From the NCBI RefSeq assembly GCF_004001245.1, contig NZ_AP018724.1, positions 1,914,501 through 1,978,500 of the forward strand: a stretch of DNA of 64,000 bases, in the 5' to 3' direction. The stretch is from Sulfurivermis fontis. Its GTDB lineage: Bacteria > Pseudomonadota > Gammaproteobacteria > Thiohalomonadales > Thiohalomonadaceae. The position numbers were made by a program, and so were the translations under genes. Positions 1-10,037 of this stretch are shown here, one piece after another. The notes under the pieces are model-generated. The model ran no database searches, had not been told where the DNA came from, and saw only the letters and a program-made list of their open reading frames with translations. How positions within the stretch are numbered: the first letter of the stretch is position 1; each line of letters starts with the position of its first letter.

Positions 1-168
1 GTCGGCAGCGTCCTTGGTCTGCTGCTCCACCACTTCCAGCACCAGCCGCTTTTCGGTGCCGGCGGCAAACATCAGCGAGGCGGTCATCACCGCGGCGAAT
101 ACCAGCACCAGGGCCAGGTTGATCTTTGCCTGCACGGACATCTGTCGGGTGGCGGACGGCTTGTTCAT
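1..168 (-). CDS. N-terminal fragment of a membrane-anchored sensory (MCP-like) protein
   Basis: The gene begins at an ATG at 168 and runs off the left edge, so only 56 residues are visible. A short polar start (MNKPSATRQMSVQAKIN) is followed by one hydrophobic segment at about residues 16-35, then a charged stretch rich in Glu, Val and Gln. This is the usual N-terminus of a methyl-accepting chemotaxis protein or of a histidine kinase with a periplasmic sensor: a signal anchor followed by a helical input domain. The 3' part that would identify the output domain lies outside the window. Family assignment is an inference from this pattern only. Confidence 0.5.
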   Translation of the reverse strand, partial: MNKPSATRQMSVQAKINLALVLVFAAVMTASLMFAAGTEKRLVLEVVEQQTKDAAD

Positions 169-381
169 GAAATACCTCGATCACACTGTGGCAGCAGACA
201 CTGGGAGCCACCATCGTTATATGTTTTATTAACTTATCAACACTTCCTTATTTGCCCGACTCGCATGCATTCCAGTGCTCTCTGGCTCCCCTATCGGCAG
301 GCCTCTCACGTTCTGAAGGGGGAGGTCCACCGACACCGGAAGTGTGATCCACATCATACTCCGGCCGCAATGGTATCCGCA

Positions 382-1686
382 TCAGCCGTTGGTGTAATGG
401 ACGCCCGCCGGCCCCTCCGGGCGATAAAACGCATATTGCGCCCCCCGCTCCCGCGCCTGATGCATGGCCAGCGCGGCCTTGTGCAACAGTTCCTCGGTTT
501 CCGTGCCGTCTCCGGGATAGCGACTGATGCCGATGGCCGGGGTCAGGAACAGCTCATAGCCCTCCAGCCGCAGGGGTTGGGCGAACTCCAGCCTGAGACG
601 CTGTGCCAGCGGCACCATTTCCTGCGCCGACAGCGCCTCCTTGTGCAGGATGGCGAACTCATCGCGCCCGAGCCGCGCCACGGTGTCACCCTCGCTCACT
701 GCCTCTTTCAGGTGGCGCGCCAACAAGCCCTGAAAACGCTCCTCGGTGCGCCGCTCCATCCCCTCACCGAACAGCGCCGCGAGGTCGAAAGAGACATGCA
801 GCACTCCTACCGCCAGGCCGAGGCGGCGTGCCTGCAGCAGGGCTTGGCCAAGACGATCGACGAACAGGATGCGGTTGGCCAGGCCGGTCATGGCGTCGTA
901 GTGCAGCACGCGGTGCAGGCGCTGCTGCGCCAAAAGACGCCGGGTGATGTCTTTGCCGGTAGAGACGAAATGGGTGATATTGCCCTGCTCGTCCCGCACC
1001 GGGGTGATGGTCTTTTCCTCGTAATACAACTCGCCGTCCTTGCGCCGGTTGATGAACACATCGCAGAACGGCAGGCCATTGAGCAGCAACTTCCACATCT
1101 GTCCATAGAAGGCCGGCTCCTGAAAGCCCGAACGCAGCAGCGCCGGGGTACGGCCAATCACCTCGGCCTTGCTGTAACCGCTGATGTCCTCGAAGGCCGC
1201 GTTGACATACTCGATCACCCCCTCGCGGTTGGTAATCATCACCGCGTCCGCCGTCTGTTCCAGGGCGCGGGACATCTGCTTGGTCTGTGACTCCCGCTGG
1301 CGTGCCTCGGTGATATCGCTGGACAGGGTGGCGCAGTGCTGCACTCGGCCGGCCTCATCGTGCATGGGAAAGCTGCGGCTGCGCACCCAGCGCACCGTAC
1401 CGTCAGGCTGCTGGATACGATATTCGCCATGGAGGCCGGGCCAGCCGGCGGCCAGCCACTCCTCCACCTGCGGCACATCCTCAGGATGCACCGTGGCCAG
1501 AAACGAGGGGATGTCGTGGAACAGCCGCCCCCACAGGCGGGCGCAGGCGGGATTGCTGTACACCACCTTGCCGCGACAGCCTGCGGCCAACCAGAAGGCC
1601 TCGTCGATGGCACCGGCAAACTGCCGTAGGCCGCCGGCCTCATCGGCTGTCGCCGAAGGCGGCGATGAATGGAAGGAGTTGTCCAT
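382..1686 (-). CDS. PAS-PAS-GGDEF protein with degenerate GGDEF motif
   Basis: A soluble signalling protein of about 434 residues. Two PAS domains (about 20-130 and 145-260; the second includes the typical FEDISGYSKAEVIGRTP stretch) precede a GGDEF-like domain (about 275-425). The signature reads LGRDEFA rather than GGDEF, and the usual metal-binding DLDxFK segment is replaced by SFDLAALFG, so diguanylate cyclase activity is doubtful; it may be a degenerate sensor or GTP-binding domain. The ATG at 1686 has an AGGTG about 10 nt upstream; an in-frame ATG at 1713 would add 9 residues. It is divergent from ettA and alone on its strand here. Confidence 0.85.
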   Translation of the reverse strand: MDNSFHSSPPSATADEAGGLRQFAGAIDEAFWLAAGCRGKVVYSNPACARLWGRLFHDIPSFLATVHPEDVPQVEEWLAAGWPGLHGEYRIQQPDGTVRWVRSRSFPMHDEAGRVQHCATLSSDITEARQRESQTKQMSRALEQTADAVMITNREGVIEYVNAAFEDISGYSKAEVIGRTPALLRSGFQEPAFYGQMWKLLLNGLPFCDVFINRRKDGELYYEEKTITPVRDEQGNITHFVSTGKDITRRLLAQQRLHRVLHYDAMTGLANRILFVDRLGQALLQARRLGLAVGVLHVSFDLAALFGEGMERRTEERFQGLLARHLKEAVSEGDTVARLGRDEFAILHKEALSAQEMVPLAQRLRLEFAQPLRLEGYELFLTPAIGISRYPGDGTETEELLHKAALAMHQARERGAQYAFYRPEGPAGVHYTNG

Positions 1687-1841
1687 CGCGGTGTGACACC
1701 TGAGCGGAAACACGTCGGATCGTCATCCTATGACCGTGACCGAGAAGGCACAAGACTTTTTGTACCGCGCTTTGCCGCGCAAATTCCAGCCCGGCTATAA
1801 TGCCGCCTTCGGCAATTTCCTACCTTCGACAGCAAACAGCC

Positions 1842-3506
<1,665 letters not shown>

Positions 3507-3535
3507 GCCGTCGGCCAGCCTCCTGACCTGACCAG

Positions 3536-3570
3536 ACGCCGCGTCCCCGCCAGGGCACGCGGCGTTTTTA
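3536..3570 (+). terminator. Rho-independent terminator after ettA
   Basis: A perfect 9-bp stem, ACGCCGCGT (3536-3544) pairing with ACGCGGCGT (3557-3565), is followed by a T-rich run. It begins about 30 bp after the ettA stop and sits against the stop codon of the convergent YhcH-family gene. Confidence 0.85.
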
Positions 3571-3571
3571 T

Positions 3572-4018
3572 TTACACTTCAATCTTCAAAACCACCTTGT
3601 GGATCAGCCCGTCGCTGATCAGCGGGGCGTGGGCATCTTCGGGGAAAAAGATGCAGAAGCTGCCGGCGCGGGCCGTCACCCAACTATGCGGTGTGTCGTG
3701 GAAGAACTGGATATCCTTGTCGCTGTTGAACGCCGCCACCGGATTGTGACAGTCCTGCAGCGGTGCCCAGCCCATCTCGTCGCAACCGGCGATGACATAC
3801 TGGATGTCGATATAGCGGCGATGACATTCCAGCTGCGCGGCATCGCGCGCCCGCCCCTGCACCGCCGAATAGATGGCCACCAGGTGCTCACCGACGAGGT
3901 TGAGCCGCCCGCTCTCCGGCGGCTGCACCGGCAGATGGCGCAGGTAGTCGAAGGCGCGGGCGAACATCGGATGCAGGGCCGTGTAACGGTCGGCATTGTC
4001 CAGGGTGTCGAGGATCAC
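3572..4018 (-). CDS. YhcH/YjgK/YiaL family protein
   Basis: 148 residues, cupin-like beta fold, the DUF386 family related to E. coli YhcH, YiaL and YjgK and to EbgC. Members are linked to sugar or sialic-acid catabolism, but the exact substrate here is unknown. The chain starts ILDTLDNADRYTALHP, the family N-terminus, and contains the conserved ECHRRYIDIQYVIAG segment whose His and Glu residues line the metal site. I chose the GTG at 4018 because GGAGA lies 6-7 nt upstream and the family begins here; an upstream extension to 4207 would overlap the divergent trpB2 gene. It converges on ettA. Confidence 0.88.
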   Translation of the reverse strand: MILDTLDNADRYTALHPMFARAFDYLRHLPVQPPESGRLNLVGEHLVAIYSAVQGRARDAAQLECHRRYIDIQYVIAGCDEMGWAPLQDCHNPVAAFNSDKDIQFFHDTPHSWVTARAGSFCIFFPEDAHAPLISDGLIHKVVLKIEV

Positions 4019-4193
4019 GGGGAGTCTCCGGGGTCGGTATGGCCAGCGCCAGACGCCATTGTGCCCTTGCCGCGTCCTGTGCGCCATCATTGCGCCGACC
4101 ATTTGACGCCGGCCGTCCCCATGGGCTAAAACCGCACGACCGGCGCAGCAACACGCGCCCGCCCCCAGCCCGCCATAACAACGAGGTATCATC

Positions 4194-5546
4194 GTGGCCC
4201 AGACCAAGATTCTGCTCGACGAAAGCGAGATCCCGACTCACTGGTACAACATCGTCGCCGACATGCCCAACGCGCCGGCGCCGGTACTGGGCCCGGACGG
4301 CAAGCCGATCACTCCCGATGCGCTGGCGGCGATCTTTCCCATGTCGCTCATCGAGCAGGAGGTCTCCGCCGAGCGCTGGATTCCGATCCCGGACAAGGTG
4401 CGCGAGATTTACCGCCTGTGGCGCCCCTCGCCCATGTTCCGCGCCCACCGCCTGGAACAGATGCTGGGTACGCCGGCCAGGATTTACTACAAGTACGAGG
4501 GCGTCAGTCCCGCCGGCTCGCACAAGCCCAACTCCGCCATCGCCCAGGCCTATTACAACAAGGAGGCCGGCATCAAGCGCCTGGTCACCGAGACCGGCGC
4601 CGGCCAGTGGGGCTCGTCGCTGGCCCTGGCCGGCCAGATGTTCGGCCTGCAGGTGCGCATCTACATGGTGAAGGTGAGCTACGAACAGAAGCCGTTCCGC
4701 CGCTCCATGATGCAGACCTGGGGCGCCGAGGTGTTCGCCAGCCCCACCAACATGACCAACGCCGGCCGCAGCATCCTGGAGAAGGACCCGACCAACCCCG
4801 GCTCCCTCGGCATCGCCATCTCCGAGGCGGTGGAAGAGGCCGCCTCGCGCGCCGACACCAACTATGCCCTGGGTTCGGTGCTCAATCACGTCATCCTGCA
4901 CCAGACCGTCATCGGCCTGGAGGCCAAGAAGCAGTTCGAGAAGGTGGGCGACTATCCGGACATGATCTTCGCCCCCTGCGGCGGCGGCTCCAACTTCGGC
5001 GGCGCGGCCTTCCCCTTCTTCGCCGATCGCGCCGCCGGCAAGAACGTGCGCCTGGTGGCGGTGGAACCCTCCTCCTGCCCGACCCTGACCCGCGGCCACT
5101 ATGCCTATGACTTCGGTGATTCCGTCGGCATGACCCCGCTGCTCAAGATGTACACCCTGGGCCACGACTTCATGCCGCCATCGATCCACGCCGGCGGCCT
5201 GCGCTATCACGGCGACAACGCCATCGTCTCGCAACTCTACAACGAGGGGCTGATCGAGGCGGTGGCCGTCCCGCAGGTGGCGACCTTCGAGGCCGGCGTG
5301 CAGTTCGCCCGCGCCGAGGGCATCATCCCGGCGCCGGAGTCCTGCCACGCCATCCGCGCCTGCATCGACGAGGCGCTGCGCTGCAAGGAGTCCGGCGAGG
5401 CCAAGACCCTGTTCTTCAACCTGTCCGGCCACGGCCACTTCGACATGGCCTCCTACGACAAGTACTTCGCCGGCGAGCTGGAGGACTATGCTTATCCGGA
5501 AGAGGCCATTCGCCAGGCGCTCGATCACCTGCCCAAGGTCGGTTGA
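4194..5546 (+). CDS. trpB2: TrpB-like PLP enzyme (tryptophan synthase beta subunit, TrpB2 type)
   Basis: 450 residues, longer than classical TrpB (about 400) and typical of the TrpB2 class, which has an N-terminal extension and often works without TrpA. The expected reaction is indole plus serine to tryptophan, in the cytoplasm. The PLP lysine lies in [10 protein letters not shown] (about 110), and the phosphate-binding glycine loop is CGGGSNFGG (about 262). No trpA is adjacent, which fits an indole-salvage or related role. The start is a GTG at 4194 preceded by ACGAGG. Downstream, 90 bp separate it from the Lon-like gene on the same strand. Confidence 0.93.
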   Translation: MAQTKILLDESEIPTHWYNIVADMPNAPAPVLGPDGKPITPDALAAIFPMSLIEQEVSAERWIPIPDKVREIYRLWRPSPMFRAHRLEQMLGTPARIYYKYEGVSPAGSHKPNSAIAQAYYNKEAGIKRLVTETGAGQWGSSLALAGQMFGLQVRIYMVKVSYEQKPFRRSMMQTWGAEVFASPTNMTNAGRSILEKDPTNPGSLGIAISEAVEEAASRADTNYALGSVLNHVILHQTVIGLEAKKQFEKVGDYPDMIFAPCGGGSNFGGAAFPFFADRAAGKNVRLVAVEPSSCPTLTRGHYAYDFGDSVGMTPLLKMYTLGHDFMPPSIHAGGLRYHGDNAIVSQLYNEGLIEAVAVPQVATFEAGVQFARAEGIIPAPESCHAIRACIDEALRCKESGEAKTLFFNLSGHGHFDMASYDKYFAGELEDYAYPEEAIRQALDHLPKVG

Positions 5547-5638
5547 TCATTACCGTCTGGCGGAACAGGGAGCGACGGTGTTCCCTGCTCCGCCAGGCGG
5601 CATCACCACCCTTTTCACAGCATCAGCAAAGGATCGCC

Positions 5639-8092
5639 ATGACCAAACCCGAACCGCTGGCGCCCGACGCGCTGTACAAGCGCTGCGACCCCGGCCTGTT
5701 CAGTTTCGAGACCACCGCCGAGCTGCCGGATGTCAGCGGCATCATCGGCCAGAATCGCGCCATCGGCGCGGTGCGTTTCGGCGTCAACATCCAGCGCGAG
5801 GGCTACAACCTCTACGTCATGGGTCCGCCGGGCATCGGCAAGCACACCCTGGTGCGCCAGTTCCTGGAACAGAAGGCTGCCGGCCGCACCACCCCGGACG
5901 ACTGGTGCTACGTCAACAACTTCGAGCAGGGCCACAAACCCCATGCCCTGCGTCTGCCGCCGGGGCGCGGCACCGCGCTCAAGCGCGACATGGAAAAGCT
6001 GGTGGAGGAACTGGGCGTGGTGCTGCCCGCCACCTTCGAGGGCGAGGAGTACCGCAGCCGCATCCAGGCGCTGGAAGAGGAATTGAAGGAGCGCCAGGAA
6101 CACGGCTTCAGCAACCTCGCCGAGGAGGCCGGCAACCACAATATCAAACTGTTCCGCACACCGTCCGGTTTTGCCTTCGCGCCGCTGAAGGACGACGAGG
6201 TGCTCGGCCCGGACGAATTCGAGAAGCTGCCCAAGGAAGAGCAGACACGCATCGAGCAGGTGGTCGCCGCCCTGCAGGAAAAGCTGCAGGCACTGATCCG
6301 CCAGATCCCGCAATGGCGCAAGGAGACACGCGAAAAGGTCAAGGATCTCAACCGCGAAACCACCCGGACGGCGGTGAGTCACCTCATCGACGAGGTGAAG
6401 GAGCGCTATGCCGACCTGCCGCGGGTGGTGGAATACCTCGCCACGGTGGAACAGGATGTCATCGACAATGTGCGCAACTTCGTGCATGGCGATGAAGGCA
6501 GCGAGGGCATGCCCGACGGCAAGGGCGAATCGCTGCACCGCTATCAGGTCAACGTGCTGGTGGACAACAAGGACACCGAGGGTGCGCCCATCGTCTACCT
6601 GGACAACCCCACCTACCTCAACCTGGTGGGCCGCGCCGAACACATCGCCCAGTTCGGCACCCTGATCACCGACTTCACCCTGATCAAGCCCGGCGCCCTG
6701 CACCAGGCCTGCGGCGGCTATCTGCTGGTGGACGCCTACAAACTGCTCACCCACCCCTTCGCCTGGGAAGGACTGAAACGCGCGCTGTACTCCGGCGAGA
6801 TCCGCATCGAATCGCTGGAGAAGATGCTGTCCCTGGTCAGCACCGTGTCGCTGGAACCGGAGGCCATTCCGCTCGACGTGAAGGTGGTGATCGTCGGCGA
6901 CCGCATGACCTATTACCTGCTGCATGAATACGACCCGGACTTCGCCGAGCTGTTCAAGGTGGCCGCCGACTTCGAGGGCCGTATTCCGCGCAACGACGAC
7001 AACAAGCGCATCTACGCCCAGCTCATCGCCACCCTGGCGCGCAAGGAAAAACTGCGCCCCTTTGACCGGCACGCCGTGGCGCGCGTCATCGAACACGGCT
7101 CGCGCCTGGTGGAAGATACCGAACACCTCACCGCCCACATGCGCTCCATTGCCGACGTGCTGCGCGAGGCGGACTACTGGGCCGGCGAGGCCGGTCACGC
7201 GGTGGTCGGCTCCGCCGACATCCAACAGGCCATCGAGCACCAGGTACACCGCTCCTCGCGCGTGCGCGAACACCTGCTGGAGGAGATCCGCCGCGGCACC
7301 ATCATGATCGACACCGACGGCAGCCGGGTCGGCCAGATCAACGGCCTGTCGGTGCTGTCCATGGGCGACTTCGCCTTCGGCCAGCCCTCGCGCATCACTG
7401 CGACGGTGCATATCGGCGAGGGCAGCGTGGTGGACATCGAACGCGAGGTGGAGCTGGGCGGCGCCATCCATTCCAAGGGCGTGCTGATCCTGTCGTCCTT
7501 CCTCGCCGCGCGCTACGCCACCCATCACCCGCTGGCGCTGTCCGCCAGCCTGGTGTTCGAGCAGAACTACGGCATGGTGGACGGCGACTCCGCCTCGCTG
7601 GCCGAACTGTGCGCCCTGCTCTCCGCCATCGCCGGGCTGCCGATCCTGCAATCCTTCGCCGTCACCGGCTCGGTGAACCAGCACGGCCAGGTGCAGCCCA
7701 TCGGCGGCGTGAATGAAAAGATCGAAGGTTTCTTCGATGTCTGCCGCCTCAAGGGCCTCAACGGCCGGCAGGGCGTACTGATCCCGGCCAGCAATGTAAA
7801 GCATCTGATGCTGCGCCAGGACGTGGTACAGGCGGTGAGCGAGGGCCAGTTCCACGTCTATGCGGTAGAGACGGTCGATCAGGCCCTCAGCCTGCTGCTC
7901 GATACCGAGGCCGGCGTGCAGGACGCCGACGGCAACTGGCCGGAGGACAGCGTCAACGGCCGCGTGCAGGCGCGCCTGTCCGAGATGGCACACATCCGCG
8001 CCAGCTTCGGCGACCACGCCAGGGACAAGGGCGACGGCAGCCCGGCGCCGGACACCAGCGATGCCGACGCCCCGCCCCGCCATGTCGACTGA
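5639..8092 (+). CDS. Lon-related ATP-dependent protease (AAA_32 / Lon_C type)
   Basis: 817 residues. This is the proteobacterial Lon-like family distinct from true LonA. The N-terminal half carries the P-loop VMGPPGIGKHTLV (about 62), a coiled coil (about 160-270) is inserted in the ATPase, and the C-terminal Lon protease domain has the catalytic Ser in MVDGDSASLAEL and the Lys in GGVNEKIEGF. It is expected to be a cytoplasmic ATP-dependent peptidase of unknown substrates. The ATG at 5639 follows AAGGATCGCC and opens with the family sequence MTKPEPLAPDALYKRCDP; reading further upstream gives non-family residues. The USP gene overlaps its end, suggesting translational coupling. Confidence 0.92.
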   Translation: MTKPEPLAPDALYKRCDPGLFSFETTAELPDVSGIIGQNRAIGAVRFGVNIQREGYNLYVMGPPGIGKHTLVRQFLEQKAAGRTTPDDWCYVNNFEQGHKPHALRLPPGRGTALKRDMEKLVEELGVVLPATFEGEEYRSRIQALEEELKERQEHGFSNLAEEAGNHNIKLFRTPSGFAFAPLKDDEVLGPDEFEKLPKEEQTRIEQVVAALQEKLQALIRQIPQWRKETREKVKDLNRETTRTAVSHLIDEVKERYADLPRVVEYLATVEQDVIDNVRNFVHGDEGSEGMPDGKGESLHRYQVNVLVDNKDTEGAPIVYLDNPTYLNLVGRAEHIAQFGTLITDFTLIKPGALHQACGGYLLVDAYKLLTHPFAWEGLKRALYSGEIRIESLEKMLSLVSTVSLEPEAIPLDVKVVIVGDRMTYYLLHEYDPDFAELFKVAADFEGRIPRNDDNKRIYAQLIATLARKEKLRPFDRHAVARVIEHGSRLVEDTEHLTAHMRSIADVLREADYWAGEAGHAVVGSADIQQAIEHQVHRSSRVREHLLEEIRRGTIMIDTDGSRVGQINGLSVLSMGDFAFGQPSRITATVHIGEGSVVDIEREVELGGAIHSKGVLILSSFLAARYATHHPLALSASLVFEQNYGMVDGDSASLAELCALLSAIAGLPILQSFAVTGSVNQHGQVQPIGGVNEKIEGFFDVCRLKGLNGRQGVLIPASNVKHLMLRQDVVQAVSEGQFHVYAVETVDQALSLLLDTEAGVQDADGNWPEDSVNGRVQARLSEMAHIRASFGDHARDKGDGSPAPDTSDADAPPRHVD

Positions 8093-8816
8093 AGACACCC
8101 GCCGCACCGTGCGCCGCATCCTGCTCGCCCTCGACTCGGCGCAGGATGCCTCGGCACTGGAACTGGCGGCGCAACTGGCCGCCCTGTTGCAAGGGACGCT
8201 GCACGGCGTGTTCGTGGAAAACAGCGAACTCCTGCGTCTGGCGCAACTGCCCTTTGCCCACGAGATCGCCCTCGACTCCGCGGCGATCCGCCGGCTGGAA
8301 ACGGCGCAGTTGGAGCGCGATCTGCGCGCCCAGGCCGAACAGGTGCGCCGCCTGCTGGAAAGCCAGGCACAACAATACCGCGTGGCATGGACCTTCCGCA
8401 TCGAACGCGGCGCCCTCACCACCACACTTGCCGCCAGCGGCGGCACCGACGTGGTGATGCTGGGGCGCAGCACTGTTGCAACGCGTGAGCAACGGGCCAC
8501 CACGCCGGTGCTCATCGCCTTTGACGGCAGCCCCGCCGCCCGGCGCGCCCTCGACACCGCCGCCGACCTTGCCGGCGAGGATCTGCTAGTGCTGCTTCCT
8601 GCGGAGGGTGCGGCAGAACTGCGCCGTGCAGCAAGCGCACAACTGACCGCGCGCGGCCTGCGCGCCAGTTATCTGATGCTCCCCGAACTGTCCCCGCACC
8701 ACCTCATCGCCGCCGGCCGCCGCCACCACTGCCGCATACTGGTCCTGGCCGGCAACCCCGCGGAGTTGCTGCCGCGCATGCAACATGCCAGCTGTCCGGT
8801 GGCGGTGGTGCAGTAA
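8082..8816 (+). CDS. Universal stress protein-like protein, two USP halves
   Basis: About 244 residues. The first half opens with the USP beta strand RRILLALDSAQDAS and has a long helical insert rich in Gln, Arg and Glu (about 65-110). The second half restarts at TTPVLIAFDGSPAARRALDTA and ends CPVAVVQ, the usual last strand of a USP fold. The GxxGS ATP-binding signature is not obvious, so nucleotide binding is uncertain. The gene overlaps the Lon-like gene by 11 bp; an in-frame ATG at 8061 is an alternative start. Neither start has a clear Shine-Dalgarno, consistent with coupling. Confidence 0.8.
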   Translation: MSTEDTRRTVRRILLALDSAQDASALELAAQLAALLQGTLHGVFVENSELLRLAQLPFAHEIALDSAAIRRLETAQLERDLRAQAEQVRRLLESQAQQYRVAWTFRIERGALTTTLAASGGTDVVMLGRSTVATREQRATTPVLIAFDGSPAARRALDTAADLAGEDLLVLLPAEGAAELRRAASAQLTARGLRASYLMLPELSPHHLIAAGRRHHCRILVLAGNPAELLPRMQHASCPVAVVQ

Positions 8817-8866
8817 AGACAGATACAAGTGACCAGTGGGTTGATGGGGTGCGCTACGCTCCACCC

Positions 8867-9565
8867 CTACCGCTGTACCAATGGCACGAACGCCACCGGC
8901 AGTACCGCGCGCCGGGTGATGGCGCCGTTCGCGCCCTTCTCCACCACCAGCAGTTCCTGCGGTCCGCCCTGCTCGCCCACCGGTATGACCAGGCGTGCAC
9001 CCGGCTTCAGTTGGGCGAGGAGTGCCGTGGGGATGCAGGGCGCGGCGGCGGTAACGATGATGCCGTCGTAAGGGGCGTGCTCAGGCCAGCCGGCGTAGCC
9101 GTCGCTGTTGTGCACCTCGACGTTGGCGCAGCCCAGTTGCCGCAGGCGGGACGCAGCGGCCGTGGCCAGAGCGGTGACGATCTCCAGGCTGTAGACCTGG
9201 CGCACCAGCCGTGCCAGCACCGCCGTCTGATAGCCCGAGCCGGTCCCTACTTCAAGCACCACATCATCGGGACGCGGCCGCAGCAGGTCGGTCATCAGGG
9301 CAACGATATAGGGTTGGGAAATGGTCTGGCCGTGGCCGATGGGCAGGGGGCCATTGTCGTAGGCGGCCTCCTGCAACTCCGGCGGCACGAAGTAATGACG
9401 CGGCACCAGCGCCAGCGCCGTCATCACGCGTTCGCTGAAGGCATCCTGGCCGATGTAATCGCGGGTATAGCGCAACTCACGGCCGATGTCGTCCAGCATG
9501 CGCCGCAACCCTTGCGGGTCGGGCGTCACCGGAGATGCGGGTGCAGAGTCGATTACTCCTCCCAC
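8867..9565 (-). CDS. pcm: Protein-L-isoaspartate O-methyltransferase
   Basis: 232 residues from a GTG at 9565 (an ATG at 9499 is an alternative, giving 210 residues, close to the E. coli protein). It methylates isoaspartyl residues of damaged proteins using S-adenosylmethionine. The family block GHGQTISQPYIVALMTDLL is present, and the SAM-binding loop is VLEVGTGSGYQTAVLA. The 5' end overlaps the 3' end of the small acidic gene upstream by 13 bp, so the two are likely cotranscribed. The USP gene converges on it. Confidence 0.93.
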   Translation of the reverse strand: MGGVIDSAPASPVTPDPQGLRRMLDDIGRELRYTRDYIGQDAFSERVMTALALVPRHYFVPPELQEAAYDNGPLPIGHGQTISQPYIVALMTDLLRPRPDDVVLEVGTGSGYQTAVLARLVRQVYSLEIVTALATAAASRLRQLGCANVEVHNSDGYAGWPEHAPYDGIIVTAAAPCIPTALLAQLKPGARLVIPVGEQGGPQELLVVEKGANGAITRRAVLPVAFVPLVQR

Positions 9566-9852
9566 TCCAGCGTATCCAGCGGCCCGGACCAGTCCTCCGG
9601 ATGACGCACCATCTCGGTATCGCCGAAATCATCCCTCTCCAGGTCATCGAAGGGACCGGACCAGTCCTCCGGCGCCTCACGCTGGATCAGTTCCATCTCG
9701 TACCAGGTATCCATATCCAGCTCTTCCACGGCGCCGTCGAAGTACTGGATCTCGACGATGCCTTCCTGCTCGTCGACGGCGATGACCTCGAAGGACTCGC
9801 CCTCCAGATTTTTGTACCACGCACCGATTTCGGGGTTGAATGCCGTAGCCAT
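9553..9852 (-). CDS. Small acidic conserved protein (DUF6763-like)
   Basis: 99 residues, strongly acidic, rich in Glu, Asp and Trp. The N-terminal part, AFNPEIGAWYKNLEGESFEVIAVD followed by VEIQYFDGAVEEL, looks like a small SH3-like beta barrel. The C-terminal part has the sequence PEDWSGP twice, about 25 residues apart. I associate this with the DUF6763 family of gammaproteobacterial small proteins, from memory and without a search. The ATG at 9852 has an excellent GGAGGTG 7 nt upstream. It precedes pcm with a short overlap. Function unknown. Confidence 0.75.
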   Translation of the reverse strand: MATAFNPEIGAWYKNLEGESFEVIAVDEQEGIVEIQYFDGAVEELDMDTWYEMELIQREAPEDWSGPFDDLERDDFGDTEMVRHPEDWSGPLDTLEWEE

Positions 9853-10037
9853 GTCACACCTCCACTGCATGTATACATGCCTATAGTAGTCCCATTATCC
9901 GCCGGCCGAGAACCGTCAATTTACAGCACACGGTTCCACCTTTGACTTGGATCCCTTGCCGCGCCTATGCTAGCGCCCGGCATTTCATCCCAATGCTACA
10001 GAAAATCATACAGATACGGTCCACATCTAAAAATTTG

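Noticed and set aside
3888-5528. 546-codon frame antisense to trpB2
   Set aside because: Opposite a clear TrpB2 gene and continues across its promoter; no family features.
5615-8557. 980-codon frame antisense to the Lon-like protease and USP genes
   Set aside because: No domain or motif; shadow of two well-supported genes on the plus strand.
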